Shown: positions 41,476 through 50,712 of the stretch, piece after piece
Layout: the number at the start of each line of letters is the position of its first letter
How positions within the stretch are numbered: position 1 is the stretch's first letter
Source: Winogradskyella aurantiaca
GTDB taxonomy: Bacteria > Bacteroidota > Bacteroidia > Flavobacteriales > Flavobacteriaceae
Assembly (NCBI RefSeq): GCF_003362725.1
Contig: NZ_QKTV01000001.1
Span: forward strand, 1-64,000
DNA length: 64,000 nt
Direction of reading: 5' to 3'
Notes under the pieces: generated by a model
Told to the model about the DNA's origin: nothing
Database searches by the model: none
Seen by the model: the letters and a program-made list of their open reading frames with translations, nothing else
Program-made: the position numbers and the translations under genes

Positions 41476-41679
41476 ATGCTTAAAATTATTATTAAAGAAG
41501 GAGAAAATATAGATCGTGCCTTAAAACGCTATAAGCGCAAGGTTAAAAACGTTAAGCAAAGAGAAGAAATTCGCGAGCGTAAACACTTCACCAAACCCTC
41601 TGATAAAAAACGCCAACAACTTCAAAAAGCACAACACAAAGCGGCGTATTTAAGATCGCAAGGTCACGAGGACATTTAG
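41476..41679 (+). CDS. rpsU: Ribosomal protein bS21 (possibly a second copy)
   Basis: The 67-residue basic product carries the bS21 signature GENIDRALKRYKRKVKN and ERKHFTKPSDKKRQQLQKAQHK. S21 binds the small subunit near the 3' end of 16S rRNA. Flavobacteria often keep an S21 gene whose own Shine-Dalgarno sequence is used for feedback; none is seen before this ATG (context GTAAGAACG), so this may be a second, differently controlled copy. That other copy is not in this window. Confidence 0.9.
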   Translation: MLKIIIKEGENIDRALKRYKRKVKNVKQREEIRERKHFTKPSDKKRQQLQKAQHKAAYLRSQGHEDI

Positions 41680-41868
41680 AGTTCAAAAATACCTTGTTGT
41701 AGATGACCTCTTGACCATAATAATACCGATGGTGACATGGATGGGCTTATGATGCCCCTTTTATGTTAATTTAATGCTAAATCATTGTAGATCAACGATT
41801 TTTATTGGTTCTAAATCATCCAAAACGTATCTTGTGATCGTATATGTTATGTACTAAATCCCGAAGCA

Positions 41869-42009
41869 ATGAAATTTGTTAACCATTTACGAAAAACTGT
41901 CGAAGAAGCTCCAAAACCCAAAGCTTCCAGACCAGTCGTTAGACCCAAAAAAAGGAGACCGTCTAAACAGGAAGGCACTCCAAAAGAAGACAACTTCTTG
42001 TTTATTTAA
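41869..42009 (+). CDS. Small basic protein (46 residues)
   Basis: The frame MKFVNHLRKTVEEAPKPKAS continues through VVRPKKRRPSKQEGTPKED and ends at a TAA that overlaps the convergent DUF2391-like gene by 8 bp. Basic residues and Pro make it look like a nucleic-acid-binding tail protein. The ATG has AATTTG-like sequence context but no clear promoter. Evidence is composition and the conserved-looking stop overlap only. Confidence 0.45.
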   Translation: MKFVNHLRKTVEEAPKPKASRPVVRPKKRRPSKQEGTPKEDNFLFI

Positions 42010-42505
42010 TAGTATCACTCAAGGTACCACTCATTGACGCTGGAAAGGCAACTATTATAACCCTTTTCAGAGCTAAGCCTGTATCTATAAACCAAGGACA
42101 TTTATTCAATGTGGTTAGTATTAGGGCAACAACAAACAAAGAAATTAGGTAGGTTCCTAAAACACGCCTGATAAATTGGTGCTCATATCCCTTGATTGTC
42201 ACCTTATAAAAATTATAATAGACAAATACGCCAATTAATACTATTGACAGTAGCGCTACAAAAAACACATTAAGTGGCGGTAATTCTTCTCCGAGCACCC
42301 ATGCTTCTTCGGTTAAACAAACGGGCATGGCCAGTAAGGCAGCACCAATCATAACCTGTAGAACATCGCGAGGTTTGAATTCGAGCATAATTGGTTTTAA
42401 AGCATAACTAATGACATTGCCCTTGTGATCCGCAACAGGAATTACCCGATGCAAATAACCACTGATGCGCTTAATGGTGGTTTCATGTGTGTGAATCTTA
42501 TCCAT
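42002..42505 (-). CDS. DUF2391-like integral membrane protein
   Basis: The 167-residue product has a cytoplasmic start, then four hydrophobic segments (about 45-63, 78-97, 118-138 and 149-164). The stretch PIMLEFKPRDVLQVMIGAALLAMPVCLTEEAW resembles the DUF2391/TIGR02587 family of membrane proteins. Function unknown. It is convergent with, and overlaps, the 46-residue gene. Confidence 0.7.
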   Translation of the reverse strand: MDKIHTHETTIKRISGYLHRVIPVADHKGNVISYALKPIMLEFKPRDVLQVMIGAALLAMPVCLTEEAWVLGEELPPLNVFFVALLSIVLIGVFVYYNFYKVTIKGYEHQFIRRVLGTYLISLFVVALILTTLNKCPWFIDTGLALKRVIIVAFPASMSGTLSDTIK

Positions 42506-42640
42506 ATATTAAAATTTTAAGATCAAGCTTGCTTAAAGATACTAATCTCCTGGTTCCCTTCCCATAAAAGTTTTTTGCCAAGGCAACCATTTTTTTAGTA
42601 AAAGCGTCTATCTCTTTGTAATCATTAATCAATCAAAAAA

Positions 42641-43351
42641 ATGAACAGAACACTACTTTTATGGAGCGCTCTTGGCCTTTTACATTTGGGGCAGGCCCAA
42701 TCCTTCACCCGACAACAGCGGCAGGATCACCTGCAGCGTCTTCAGGATTCCACAAGCTGGGATACGACTACTTTTGAAATAGATAAGCAATTGATAGGTA
42801 TGGATATGGCTGGCCCTTTTGAACTAGCTGCCTATCCGGTACCTAAATACGAACTGCTAACTGGTGATGCCGAAGTGGCCATGGGTCAAAAAGATTACCA
42901 ATATGAAGTGGCTGGAAAACACCTCTACTCGAGTAACTTTTATGTCTACAACAATCCGGTAAATCAGGCTATGCTAGGCGATTTACCCAATATGGTATTC
43001 TTTCAGATTCTAGTGGTAGGCTCCACTGCTGATCGCGATGCACAAGCCATCGCCCTATCTCGTAACCATCCAGATTACTACGGGCAGGGGTATATAAGAG
43101 GTCCAAAAGCCAACATTGAATACGCCGCCTTTATTACGGCCGAAGGTGAGGCTTTTGCCATTGTCAACACCCGATTGTTCCATCTTAACCAAGGGCGCAC
43201 CATTATTATTGCCCCCCAGGAGGATGGTAGTCTGCGATCCTTACAGTTAGACAGTCCCGACATGACCTCAAAATCAATGGACAAGCTCACACAAGATATC
43301 CTGAAAAAACAGGCGATTTTGAACTTTATTAGTGCATCAGGAACCATCTGA
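42641..43351 (+). CDS. Exported protein, unknown
   Basis: The 236-residue product has a signal peptide (to about residue 19, LLHLGQAQ) and a mature part with alternating strands (AYPVPKYELLTGDAEVAMGQ, VFFQILVVGSTADRDAQA, YAAFITAEGEAFAIVNTRLFH). No cysteine motif or lipobox is seen. No family is recognised. It sits alone between the DUF2391-like gene and the RND operon. Confidence 0.65.
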   Translation: MNRTLLLWSALGLLHLGQAQSFTRQQRQDHLQRLQDSTSWDTTTFEIDKQLIGMDMAGPFELAAYPVPKYELLTGDAEVAMGQKDYQYEVAGKHLYSSNFYVYNNPVNQAMLGDLPNMVFFQILVVGSTADRDAQAIALSRNHPDYYGQGYIRGPKANIEYAAFITAEGEAFAIVNTRLFHLNQGRTIIIAPQEDGSLRSLQLDSPDMTSKSMDKLTQDILKKQAILNFISASGTI

Positions 43352-43406
43352 TAATCGGGGCTTAAGGCCTCTTGACGATTGTCTTTAACTTTTAATTAAG
43401 ATTATT

Positions 43407-43436
43407 TTGAAGGGATAGCGCATTTTTCTACATTTG
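43407..43436 (+). promoter_or_regulatory. Promoter of the RND efflux operon
   Basis: TTG at 43407-43409 and an exact TACATTTG at 43429-43436 are 19 bp apart. The box lies 21 bp before the adaptor ATG at 43458. Confidence 0.65.
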
Positions 43437-43457
43437 AGAGAATTGCTATTTCAATCC

Positions 43458-44612
43458 ATGAGACATTTATCATTTATCCTTGTAGCACTATTAATAGTAA
43501 GCTGCAAAAAAGACGAAGGCCCCCAACAATTACCACCTCAAAAAATTCCGGTTGTTAAAGCTGAGCAAAGCGATGTTCCCATTTACGAGGAACTAGTTGG
43601 TCAGATATACGGATTAAAAGACATCCCTATTAGGGCTAGAGTCGACGGTTTTCTCGAAAAAATTTCTTTCGATGAGGGAACTCGTGTAACGCGCGGGCAG
43701 CTATTGTACAGTATTGACCCCGATCCGTTTTTAGCTCAGGTAGCAGCACAACAGAGTACGGTGGCCCAAATGCAAACCATGAAGGTGAATGCTAAAAATG
43801 AGTTGGAGCGTTACAAGCCTCTAGCTGAGATTAATGCGGTGAGTCAGTCCGATCTGGATGCGGCGCAAGCCACCTATGATGCCTCCATTGCTTCTGAAGA
43901 AGCTGCAAGAGCCAACTTGGAACAGGCGAATATACGACTCAGTTATACCGAAATACGAAGCCCCATTGAAGGGCTCATAGGAAAGACCGAAGCCCGAGAA
44001 GGTGAATATGTGGGTAAAGAACCCAATCCTGTCATCCTTAATACGGTGTCTAGAATTGATACGGTGCGCGTACAATTCTCAATATCCGAAGCCAAATACC
44101 TCGAATTAGCCAGAGAATTTCGAAAGAATAAAACGGCAGAACAAATCTCTAAAGAGGTTAAAGAAGGAAAAGTGAAACCATTTGTTGAGCTAATTCTTGC
44201 CGATGGTAGTATTTATGAAGAAAAAGGGGGGATTGATTTTGTAGATGCCCAGATAAACGCGTCTACAGGATCCTTATTAATCCAAGCTAGTTTCCCCAAT
44301 TCATCCTTGATTTTACGTCCCGGATTGTATGCCAAAGTGCGCTTGCAATTAGGTATTGCTAAAGATGCTATTGTTTTACCACAACGTTGTTTAATTGAAC
44401 TGCAAGGGCAATATTCCGTGATGTTGGTTGGGCCGGACAACAAAGTGGTTTCCGCCCCAGTGACCTTAGGTCCAAAAATGGGAGATATGGTCATTATTTC
44501 TAAAGGATTAAAAGATGGAGATCAAGTGGTGATCGATGCCATTCAAAAAGTTAGACCGGAGATGGAGGTGGTTCCTGTAGCCAGCGAATTCAAGAGTAAA
44601 ACAGCAGAATAG
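43458..44612 (+). CDS. RND efflux periplasmic adaptor (membrane fusion protein)
   Basis: The start at 43458 (MRHLSFILVALLIVSCKKD) is preferred; a TTG at 43434 adds an unlikely extension. The 384-residue product has a lipobox (IVSC), then the two lipoyl half-motifs (IPIRARVDGFLEKISFDEGTRVTRGQLLYSIDP and IRSPIEGLIGKTEAREGEYVG) separated by an alpha-hairpin (about 95-160), and a beta-barrel domain. It bridges the inner-membrane pump and outer-membrane channel. It is the first gene of the operon, 2 bp before the pump. Confidence 0.95.
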   Translation: MRHLSFILVALLIVSCKKDEGPQQLPPQKIPVVKAEQSDVPIYEELVGQIYGLKDIPIRARVDGFLEKISFDEGTRVTRGQLLYSIDPDPFLAQVAAQQSTVAQMQTMKVNAKNELERYKPLAEINAVSQSDLDAAQATYDASIASEEAARANLEQANIRLSYTEIRSPIEGLIGKTEAREGEYVGKEPNPVILNTVSRIDTVRVQFSISEAKYLELAREFRKNKTAEQISKEVKEGKVKPFVELILADGSIYEEKGGIDFVDAQINASTGSLLIQASFPNSSLILRPGLYAKVRLQLGIAKDAIVLPQRCLIELQGQYSVMLVGPDNKVVSAPVTLGPKMGDMVIISKGLKDGDQVVIDAIQKVRPEMEVVPVASEFKSKTAE

Positions 44613-44614
44613 CC

Positions 44615-47600
44615 ATGGCAGAAAGCAAAGGGAATTTATTTGTACACAGACCTATTGTGGCCATGGTAATTGCCATAGTCATCGTTATTGTAGGTGGGGT
44701 GTCGGTGATTGGATTGGCCATTGAGCAATATCCTAATTTAACGCCTCCAATTGTAGAAGTACGAGGCACCTATACCGGTGCTAATGCTACTAATGTGGAA
44801 GAATCGGTAGCCACACCTATAGAACAGGAAATGAATGGGGTGGACAACATGATCTACATGAAGTCTACCAATGCCAATGATGGTACCATGGTGGTGCAGG
44901 TCTCTTTTGATGTAGGGACCGACCCCGACATGAATACCGTTTTAGCACAAAACCGGGTGTCGGCGGCTTCGGCCAAATTACCAGCCTCGGTAACCAAATA
45001 CGGGGTGACCACTAAAAAGTCACTACCCAATATTTTAATGCTGGTAACCTTAACAACCAGCAATCCTGCGCATAACAACTCGGACTTTCTTGGGAACTAC
45101 GGTCTTATAAATATTAAGGATCAACTGGCTCGGGTACCTGGTTTAGGCCGTGTGGACGTTATGGGTGCGGCCAACTACTCGATGCGTATCTGGATCAAAC
45201 CAGACCTATTAGCGATCAGAGGTATTACGGTTCCTGAAATTGTAAATGCCATCAACGAACAAAACGTCATTGTTCCTGGTGGTAAGTTTGGTGCAGAACC
45301 CGCTCCTCCTGGAACGGAATTTACCTATACGGTGCGCCTACCTGAGCGTTTTAATTCGCCCGAGGCCTTTGAAGAAATTGTTATTAGAACCCTGCCCGAC
45401 GGCTCGCAAACTAAAATTGGTGATGTGGCCAGAGTGGCGCTTGGTGTGGAAACCTATAATATGATTCCGCGCCTGGGAACTAAGACCGAAGATGGAGAAG
45501 TCAACTCAAGAGCGGCAGCCATTGTTGCCCTTTATCAGGCTCCAGGGTCAAATGCCGTGGAATTGGCAGAAAATATTAAGGCCGAGATGGCCGAACTAAG
45601 TAAGGGCTTCCCTGAAGGGATGACCTATGATGTGTCACTGGATTCAACCTTACCAATCACCGCTGGTATTAAAGATATTGTAGTCACCTTGGTTATTGCA
45701 CTGGTTCTAGTGGTACTGGTGGTATTTATATTTATTCAGGATTGGCGGGCAACCTTGATTCCAACCTTAGCCATTCCGGTATCCTTGGTAGGAGCCTTTA
45801 TCTTTTTCCCCATATTAGGGTTCACCATTAATGTACTATCCTTATTAGGTTTGGTATTAGCCATTGGTATTGTGGTGGATGATGCCATTGTGGTGGTAGA
45901 AGCCGTACAGGTAAATATTGATTCTGGTATGAATCCTAAAGAGGCAACACTGGATGCCATGCGTAAAGTAACCGCACCTGTAATTGCCACGACCCTGGTG
46001 TTGGTGGCTGTATTTATACCCGTTGCAGGTATGGCAGGTATCACAGGTATTCTATACCAGCAATTTGCTATTACCATTGTGGTATCCGTTTTGGTATCAT
46101 CGGTCAATGCCTTGACACTGAGTCCGGCCTTATGTAGTATCTTATTGAAAAAGCCAGAGCCTTATGGTGGGTTGCTTGGTAAATTTTTCGGCGGTTTTAA
46201 CCGCTGGATGGAGAAATCTACAAACAGTTATATGTCTGTAACCTCTACCCTTACAGGCAAATTAAAACGAGGGGTAATATTCATTGTAGCGCTAACTATA
46301 GGGGCTGGAGTCATCGGTTCTATGGTACCAGGTGGTTTTATTCCTGAGGAGGATATGGGTTATTTCTATGTTAATGTGCAATTACCTGATGCCTCCTCAT
46401 TGCAGCGGTCTGATGAGATAGGAAATAAGGTGGAAACCATGTTAATGAACATTCCTGAGGTTGAATATGTTACCAACGCTACTGGTTACAACTTATTATC
46501 AGGATCCATGGCCACCAACAACGCTTTTATGTTTGTTACCTTGAAAGATTGGGGGGAACGCGATTATACAGCTAAGGAGCTCATAGATCGCATTAACATT
46601 CGCCTTGCTATGGAAATAAGTGGTGCGCAGGCCTTCGCCTTTGGGCCACCTGCCATCCCCGGACTTGGTAATGGTTCTGGGTTTAGTATTATGATTCAGG
46701 ACAAGGGAGGTAACACTCCACAATACCTGTCGGACAATACCATGAAGTTTATTCAGGCGGCCAACGCTCGCCCGGAAATTGGAAAAGCTTTTACCACCTT
46801 CCAAAGTCGAGTACCGCAGCGCTTTATGGATATTGACAAAGAAAAAGCATTAAAACTAGGGGTATCTCTTAACGACCTTTACAATACGATTGGAGCCTTT
46901 ATGGGAGGTACCTATGTGAATGATTTTACACGATTTGGACGTTTGTATAAAACCTATATCCAGGCAGAAAGCGAATATCGTGTGGACGAATCTAAAATTG
47001 AAAACTTCTTTGTGCAAAACAATCAGGGTGAGATGGTACCACTGTCTACCTTGGCCACCATCAAGTCCACTTCGGGTCCGGATTATACCGTGCGTTTTAA
47101 TCTGTTTAGAGCAGTTGAAGTTACTGGAGGTCCTGCCCCCGGTTACACCTCAGCACAAGCCATGCAAGCTTTAAAAGAGGTGGCGGCCGAAACCTTACCG
47201 GGAGATATGACGACCTCCTGGAATGCCATGAGTTTCCAGGAAAATAAAGCCTCTGGTTCCTTAGGAATTATCCTCACCTTCTCATTGGTGTTTGTATTCT
47301 TAATTCTGGCAGCACAGTACGAGAGTTGGAGTTTACCATTTGCCATTCTCCTGGGTACACCATTTGCTATTTTTGGAGCCCTGGCCTTTTTATGGATTGC
47401 GCGATTCTTTAGTATCAGTTTTGAGAATAACATTTTTGCGCAGGTTTCTTTTGTAATGCTCATTGGTATGGCTGCTAAGAATGCCATCCTTATTGTAGAA
47501 TTTGCCAATGAAGAGTTTCAAAAAGGCTTATCCTTATATGATGCAGCCGTAAAAGCCGCTAAATCCCGATTTAGGCCTATTCTTATGACGGCCTTCTCAT

Positions 47601-47815
47601 TCATACTTGGGGTATTCCCATTAGTTGTGGCATCGGGTACTGGTGCCGAAGCACGAAAGGTAATGGGTATGGCCCTCTTAGGAGGTATGACCATAGCTAC
47701 CCTTTTAGGGGTCTTTTTCTATCCAATGTTATTCCTGTTAATTGGAAAAATTGGCAAGTATGAAGAGAAGCGTGAGAAGGCGCAAAGCATGAACCAAATA
47801 CCAGAAGCAGAATGA
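44615..47815 (+). CDS. RND multidrug efflux pump (HAE1 family)
   Basis: The 1066-residue product has the RND layout: one N-terminal helix (FVHRPIVAMVIAIVIVIVGG), a large periplasmic domain, six helices, a second periplasmic domain and five helices. The proton-relay Asp pair is in LAIGIVVDDAIVVVEAV. GTPFAIFGALAFL and the C-terminal GMAAKNAILIVEFANE are family signatures. It exports hydrophobic or amphipathic compounds with proton import. The substrate range is not shown. It overlaps the channel gene as ATGA. Confidence 0.95.
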   Translation: MAESKGNLFVHRPIVAMVIAIVIVIVGGVSVIGLAIEQYPNLTPPIVEVRGTYTGANATNVEESVATPIEQEMNGVDNMIYMKSTNANDGTMVVQVSFDVGTDPDMNTVLAQNRVSAASAKLPASVTKYGVTTKKSLPNILMLVTLTTSNPAHNNSDFLGNYGLINIKDQLARVPGLGRVDVMGAANYSMRIWIKPDLLAIRGITVPEIVNAINEQNVIVPGGKFGAEPAPPGTEFTYTVRLPERFNSPEAFEEIVIRTLPDGSQTKIGDVARVALGVETYNMIPRLGTKTEDGEVNSRAAAIVALYQAPGSNAVELAENIKAEMAELSKGFPEGMTYDVSLDSTLPITAGIKDIVVTLVIALVLVVLVVFIFIQDWRATLIPTLAIPVSLVGAFIFFPILGFTINVLSLLGLVLAIGIVVDDAIVVVEAVQVNIDSGMNPKEATLDAMRKVTAPVIATTLVLVAVFIPVAGMAGITGILYQQFAITIVVSVLVSSVNALTLSPALCSILLKKPEPYGGLLGKFFGGFNRWMEKSTNSYMSVTSTLTGKLKRGVIFIVALTIGAGVIGSMVPGGFIPEEDMGYFYVNVQLPDASSLQRSDEIGNKVETMLMNIPEVEYVTNATGYNLLSGSMATNNAFMFVTLKDWGERDYTAKELIDRINIRLAMEISGAQAFAFGPPAIPGLGNGSGFSIMIQDKGGNTPQYLSDNTMKFIQAANARPEIGKAFTTFQSRVPQRFMDIDKEKALKLGVSLNDLYNTIGAFMGGTYVNDFTRFGRLYKTYIQAESEYRVDESKIENFFVQNNQGEMVPLSTLATIKSTSGPDYTVRFNLFRAVEVTGGPAPGYTSAQAMQALKEVAAETLPGDMTTSWNAMSFQENKASGSLGIILTFSLVFVFLILAAQYESWSLPFAILLGTPFAIFGALAFLWIARFFSISFENNIFAQVSFVMLIGMAAKNAILIVEFANEEFQKGLSLYDAAVKAAKSRFRPILMTAFSFILGVFPLVVASGTGAEARKVMGMALLGGMTIATLLGVFFYPMLFLLIGKIGKYEEKREKAQSMNQIPEAE

Positions 47816-49278
47816 AAAAACTAGTCTACATATTAGTGATTGCTGCTTTACTTCAAGCTTGTAAGGCAGGAAAAAATTATAAAGGAACTGAATTTAATCA
47901 GCCCACCTCCTACCGTATGCAGGATACCCTTCGTACCGTGGCTTATGACACGATTAATACCGATTCCTTACAGTTAGAAACCTCCAATCTGAGATGGTGG
48001 AAAATGTATAACGACCCCGTTTTGGATACCTTGGTCAAGGAAGCTTTTGCTAACAACCGAAATGCTTTAATCGCGGCTGAAAACGTGCTACAGTCACGCT
48101 ACGCCTTAAAGATTCAAAATGCAGAAATGCTGCCAAAATTCAATGCTGATTTTCAGGCAACTAGAGGGAATTTCTTATTAAACCAGGTTGGGCCAACTAG
48201 TAATTTATTACTAGGTACCGCTGGCGTTAGTTGGGAAATTGACATCTGGGGGAAATTCAGACGCTTATCGGAGGCCGCCAGAGCAGATCTCGTAGCATCT
48301 GAGTATGGCTACCGTGGTATTATGATTGCCTTGGTAAGTGATGTGGCAAGTAATTATTTTGACCTTTTACGTGCCAAAAAGCAATACGAAATTGCCAAAC
48401 GCAATGCCAAATCACGAGACAGTATGACGCAAATTATACAAGCGCGTTATGATAAGGGCATTGTACCAATGATTGATGTGGATCAGGCAAAAATCCAGTA
48501 TGCTATTGCAGCAGGTGCCATTCCTCAATACAGACGTCAAATTGTACAACTTGAAAATAGTATTAGCATTTTACTCGGTAAAAATCCAGGACCCATTGAA
48601 ACGGGCAAAGCCCTTTCTGAACAAAATGATGACTTGGAATTGCCATTAGAAACTCCGGTTCAATTACTCGCCAGGCGTCCAGATGTGATTCAGGCAGAAT
48701 ACGGAGTCATTGCTCAGAATGCAATTACGGGTGCTGCCAAGGCTAATAGATTACCCTCATTGAGTTTAACAGGTATCGTAGGGATAGCGGCTCCTTCTTT
48801 TAGTCAATTGACCTTAAAAGATCCGCTTTGGAATTTAGGTGGTAGTCTATTGGCTCCGTTGTTTTATTTTGGTCAATTACAGCGCCAGGTAGACATTGAG
48901 GAAAGTAGAACCTTCCAGGCGGTTTACCAATATCAAAATACCGTCTTTGGCGCGGTAGCCGAAGTAGAAGATTTATTAATTGCCATAAGCACAACTAAAG
49001 AAGAAATTGCCATAGCACAAGAACGACGACGCGTCGCCTTGGAAGCTCAATTCCTGGCACGTGAGCGTTACGATAAAGGGGTGACGAGTTATCTAGAATT
49101 TCTGGAACAACAGCGGCAAGCCTTTGATGCTGAGTTGTTATTGGAAGACCTTCGAGCGGTATTATTAACCAATCAAGTGCAATTGTATAAAGCACTTGGT
49201 GGTGGTTGGTTAAGCGAAGAGGAAGAACAGGCGGCTGCTGAAGCTGAGGCTGAAGCCCAAGCTAATAACAACGATTAA
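47812..49278 (+). CDS. Outer-membrane efflux channel (NodT/OprM type)
   Basis: The 488-residue lipoprotein (LLQACKAG, Cys about 17) has two TolC-type repeats: RWWKMYNDPVLDTLVKEAF near the N-terminus and GAVAEVEDLLIAISTTKEE in the second half. Coiled-coil stretches such as LAREVRYDKGVTSYLEFLEQQ are typical of the alpha-barrel. An acidic/Ala tail (EEEEQAAAEAEAEAQ) ends the protein. It completes the tripartite pump. Its last 4 bases overlap the convergent lysC gene. Confidence 0.92.
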   Translation: MKKLVYILVIAALLQACKAGKNYKGTEFNQPTSYRMQDTLRTVAYDTINTDSLQLETSNLRWWKMYNDPVLDTLVKEAFANNRNALIAAENVLQSRYALKIQNAEMLPKFNADFQATRGNFLLNQVGPTSNLLLGTAGVSWEIDIWGKFRRLSEAARADLVASEYGYRGIMIALVSDVASNYFDLLRAKKQYEIAKRNAKSRDSMTQIIQARYDKGIVPMIDVDQAKIQYAIAAGAIPQYRRQIVQLENSISILLGKNPGPIETGKALSEQNDDLELPLETPVQLLARRPDVIQAEYGVIAQNAITGAAKANRLPSLSLTGIVGIAAPSFSQLTLKDPLWNLGGSLLAPLFYFGQLQRQVDIEESRTFQAVYQYQNTVFGAVAEVEDLLIAISTTKEEIAIAQERRRVALEAQFLARERYDKGVTSYLEFLEQQRQAFDAELLLEDLRAVLLTNQVQLYKALGGGWLSEEEEQAAAEAEAEAQANNND

Positions 49279-50612
49279 GCTAAACTGGCATTAATAGAAG
49301 AAGCTTCAAAAGCATAGCGCTGCAATTTTTGCAGCGTTTCTTTTTTGTCGCTAGTGTTCACCAATACCGAAATATTATTATTGCTACCTCCATAGGCAAT
49401 CATGCGCACGTTGACATCCTGTAACACCTGAAATAATGCTGGAGTATCCGGATGGTGAATGATATTATTTCCCACCATGCACACAATACTCATGTAGTCG
49501 TCCACCTCAACGGTAGCAAATTTTTCCAGGGCTTCAATTATCTCGTTCAATCGACTCGTATCATCTATGGTCAAGGATACTGCAATCTCCGAAGTGGTAA
49601 TCATATCAATAGATGTCTCGTAGGTTTCAAAAACCTCAAACACCTTCTTAAGAAAACCGTGGGCTAGTAACATCCGAACTGATTTTATCTTGATAGCCGT
49701 AATGCCATCTTTGGCGGCAATCGCCTTAATTCCCTCACCGTGAATTTCATTATTAATAGTAGTACCGGCAGCCTTAGGGTCCATGGTGTTTTTTAACTTC
49801 AAGGGTATATTTAAGTTCCGTAAGGGCAATACTGTTTGTGGATGTAAAATTTTAGCTCCAAAATAGGCCAACTCTGCTGCTTCATCAAAACTTAAATGCG
49901 ACAGAGATTGGGTGTGATGCACATGCCGTGGATCGTTGTTATGGAAGCCATCGATATCCGTCCAGATTTGAACTTCTTGGGCATTAATGGCCGCTCCGAT
50001 AATGGTTGCTGTATAATCACTGCCACCCCGCTGAAGATTGGCAATTTTCCCTTCGGCATCTAAACAAACAAACCCTTGGGTTATATAGAAATCTGCCTTA
50101 GGCTGTTGCGCAATCAACCGACGTAAGTTTTGCTGAATGTAAAAATTATCAGGTTCATTCATTCGATCGATACGCATAAACTCAAGCGCAGGAAGTAATA
50201 CCACTGAATGCCCTTCCTGTTGCAAAAAGCGGCTAAACATATAAGTAGATAGGAGTTCTCCTTGGGCGACAATCGTATTATGCAACAGTTGAGAATGGGG
50301 TACGGCCACCGCATCTGTTAAGGTTTGAAAAATGGCATTAACATAAGCTGATGTTTCCTGACGCAATGGTTGGTCATGAAGCAATTCATAGACTGTTGTT
50401 TGATAGGATTCATTCAGCTGATGTAACTGAATTATGGCCGATTCTTTATCTCCATTTGCAATGCTCTGCGATAACTTGACCAAGGCATTAGTTGTACCTG
50501 ACATCGCCGATAACACCACCAGTTTTTGTTCTTCGCCTTGAATTATCTCTTTGACATGGTTCATGTTTTGAACCGATCCGACTGAGGTGCCTCCAAATTT
50601 ATATACCAACAT
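49275..50612 (-). CDS. lysC: Aspartate kinase
   Basis: The 445-residue product begins with the family signature VYKFGGTSVGSV and contains RGGSDYTATIIGAAINA. The C-terminal third (about 300-445) holds two ACT domains (ITAIKIKSVRMLLAHGFLKKVF and VEVDDYMSIVCMVGNNI) for feedback by lysine or threonine. It phosphorylates aspartate in Lys/Thr/Met synthesis. The length is monofunctional. It is divergent from the ACT-like gene at 50713. Confidence 0.93.
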   Translation of the reverse strand: MLVYKFGGTSVGSVQNMNHVKEIIQGEEQKLVVLSAMSGTTNALVKLSQSIANGDKESAIIQLHQLNESYQTTVYELLHDQPLRQETSAYVNAIFQTLTDAVAVPHSQLLHNTIVAQGELLSTYMFSRFLQQEGHSVVLLPALEFMRIDRMNEPDNFYIQQNLRRLIAQQPKADFYITQGFVCLDAEGKIANLQRGGSDYTATIIGAAINAQEVQIWTDIDGFHNNDPRHVHHTQSLSHLSFDEAAELAYFGAKILHPQTVLPLRNLNIPLKLKNTMDPKAAGTTINNEIHGEGIKAIAAKDGITAIKIKSVRMLLAHGFLKKVFEVFETYETSIDMITTSEIAVSLTIDDTSRLNEIIEALEKFATVEVDDYMSIVCMVGNNIIHHPDTPALFQVLQDVNVRMIAYGGSNNNISVLVNTSDKKETLQKLQRYAFEASSINASLA

Positions 50613-50682
50613 TATGTATCATTTTAAAACCACGAAATTAGGCCCCTCCTGAGATGCGACCATAAAAACTAGAAAATTTATA

Positions 50683-50690
50683 TAAATTTG
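50683..50690 (+). promoter_or_regulatory. -7 box TAAATTTG of the ACT-like gene
   Basis: Exact TAnnTTTG match 22 bp before the ATG at 50713, in the divergent region with lysC, whose own candidate box is TAATTTCG (50634-50641, minus strand). Confidence 0.5.
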
Positions 50691-50712
50691 CACAAATTGT
50701 TAATTAATTAAC

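Noticed and set aside
41743-41762. GGGC/GCCC hairpin after rpsU as a terminator
   Set aside because: The stem is only 4 bp and the following T run is short.
46499-46804. 101-codon minus-strand frame inside the RND pump
   Set aside because: It is opposite a complete pump gene and its composition follows from the pump codons.
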